Assembly: GCA_002479035.1 (NCBI GenBank)
Contig: DLLA01000176.1
Coordinates: forward strand, 16,107 to 24,712
Origin: Bacteroidales bacterium UBA7574
GTDB lineage: Bacteria > Bacteroidota > Bacteroidia > Bacteroidales > Paludibacteraceae
DNA length: 8,606 bases
Direction: 5' to 3'
A program made the translations under genes and the position numbers. The notes under the pieces are model-generated. The model had not been told where the DNA came from, made no database searches, and was given only the letters and a program-made list of their open reading frames with translations. This document shows, piece after piece, positions 7,502 to 8,606 of the stretch; the stretch's first letter is position 1; every line of letters starts with the position of its first letter.

Positions 7502-8606
7502 ATGAAGAAAAATCTACTCATTGCATTCTCTCTGCTGTTTATCCCCGCTCTTCTGTGTGCACAATCCACTATCACGTTGAGCGGCGTGCCCCATACCATA
7601 GATACGTTGGAGACTTTCCAATGTGGTCCTGGCAGTCAGTACATCTCAGTCCGTATGCACCGTGTCAGTGACGGTGGCGGACGCTTGGACGCTTTCCTTA
7701 TGAAAGTGGATGCCAACAACCCCTATATATCATTCGAAGAGGTCATGGGCGGCGACAAACTCGTGGGTACCGAGGCGGTATCCGCTATGGGTGCCCGCAA
7801 AAACAAGGAGTCCGACAAGCGTATCTTCTTTGGCGGAACCAATGGCGATTTCTTCTCCACCAAAGGCGATGTAGGACTGCCTATTGGCTTTGCTATTATC
7901 AACAATGAGTTTGCCCGTGTCCCTGACAACCGTGGAGACCGTCGTCTGGGTGCTATCAACGAGCAGATGCGTGGTGCTATAGGCAGTGTAGGCGCATTTT
8001 CGGGACAAGTCATCTATGGCACAGACACGATGAAGTTGCACCATATCAATTACAACAGAGGCGATGACCAATTGGTTCTGTTCAACCGCCACCATGGTCC
8101 CTCTACCAATACCAACGAATATGGCACGGAACTCCTTCTCGCTCTCGCCGAGGGAGACGCTTGGCATACCAACTGTACCGTACACGCTGTAGTACTTGCC
8201 AAAGAGCAAGACAAAGGTAATATGACGATTCCCGATGGGCAGACAGTGCTCTCTGCACATGGCACCATGGCAGAGCACCTCAATGCCGTCAATATAGGTG
8301 ATACACTTACTGTCAAACTCACGTTTAAGATTGATGGCGTTAAGCAGAACATCAGCCAGTGTATAGCGGGTGACAACTACGCCCTCATTGTGGACAACGG
8401 GAAAGTGGTAGAATCCAATTTCTGGAACGAACTGCACCCGCGTACAGCCTTCGGGCAGTCTGTAACAGGCGATACCATCATCTTCTGTGTGGTGGACGGA
8501 CGTCATCTCTCTATTGGCTGCAACACGCAAGCACTTGGCGGTATCATGCATTACTTTGGTGCCTACAAGGCTCTCAACTGGGACGGCGGAGGTAGCAGCC
8601 ACCTTG
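7502..8606 (+). CDS. Second NAGPA-family phosphodiester glycosidase paralogue, 3'-truncated by window
   Basis: The frame stays open from the ATG at 7502 to the window end, giving 368 complete codons. A signal peptide is clear: MKKN, a hydrophobic core, then LLCA|Q (cleavage after residue 20). The protein aligns along its length with the 5145 gene product: ITLSGVPHTIDTL opposite VTLGGSAYTVDTL, TNGDFF at 113-118, HPRTAFG at 312-318, VVDGR with D332, and WDGGGSSH at 360-367. It also keeps the motif GPSTNTNEYGTE, common in the family but degenerate in its neighbour. The domain core is therefore almost complete; any C-terminal modules and tail lie beyond the window. The start is 5 nt after the upstream stop (TGA 7494-7496), so co-transcription and possible translational coupling are likely. 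The function is presumed to be removal of a sugar from a phosphodiester-linked glycan outside the cytoplasm; substrate unknown. Confidence 0.9.
   Translation, partial: MKKNLLIAFSLLFIPALLCAQSTITLSGVPHTIDTLETFQCGPGSQYISVRMHRVSDGGGRLDAFLMKVDANNPYISFEEVMGGDKLVGTEAVSAMGARKNKESDKRIFFGGTNGDFFSTKGDVGLPIGFAIINNEFARVPDNRGDRRLGAINEQMRGAIGSVGAFSGQVIYGTDTMKLHHINYNRGDDQLVLFNRHHGPSTNTNEYGTELLLALAEGDAWHTNCTVHAVVLAKEQDKGNMTIPDGQTVLSAHGTMAEHLNAVNIGDTLTVKLTFKIDGVKQNISQCIAGDNYALIVDNGKVVESNFWNELHPRTAFGQSVTGDTIIFCVVDGRHLSIGCNTQALGGIMHYFGAYKALNWDGGGSSHL

Noticed and set aside
7556..7564. Possible lipoprotein signal (cysteine at residue 19 of the second NAGPA protein).
   Set aside because: The residue before the cysteine is leucine rather than G, A or S, and LLCA followed by Q fits ordinary signal peptidase I cleavage.

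Overview
The window looks like chromosomal DNA from a member of the Bacteroidota, most likely the order Bacteroidales. The reasons are: Sec signal peptides ending in motifs such as CA|Q; starts preceded by A/T-rich leaders without a Shine-Dalgarno sequence; short β-strand C-terminal tails of the type found on secreted Bacteroidales proteins; and protein families (GHL10/DUF187, NAGPA-type phosphodiester glycosidase, InlB-B-like repeats, a DUF4623-like region) that are frequent together in that group. I cannot assign a genus.

Layout: four large genes, all on the + strand, fill almost the whole window. (1) 1-2499 is the 3' part of a secreted GHL10 glycoside hydrolase-like protein with three fibronectin-III-like modules and a C-terminal tail; its start and signal peptide lie outside the window. 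(2) After 27 nt, 2527-5010 encodes a secreted multidomain protein with an N-terminal LNGG domain, an InlB-B/Flg_new-like repeat, an OB-like β-domain, a β-propeller-like region and a C-terminal tail. (3) After a 134-nt gap holding an 11-bp-periodic tandem repeat and a possible stem-loop, 5145-7496 encodes a secreted NAGPA-family phosphodiester glycosidase with Ig-like and carbohydrate-binding-like C-terminal modules. (4) Only 5 nt later, at 7502, a second NAGPA-family paralogue starts and runs off the end of the window.

Working together (inference): all products carry export signals where the N-terminus is visible, and the three complete C-termini carry related tails. The set therefore looks like an envelope or extracellular glycan-processing cluster. 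Its predicted enzymes are one glycosidase-like TIM barrel and two enzymes of a family that removes sugars from phosphodiester-linked glycans. The natural substrate cannot be read from the sequence. No regulator, transporter, SusC/SusD pair, RNA gene, mobile element or CRISPR array is visible here. The most interesting points are the divergence of the two NAGPA paralogues at signature positions, the swapped order of the two tail elements between gene 1 and genes 2 and 3, the InlB-like repeat that seems split by about 150 residues, and the repeat array before the NAGPA pair.
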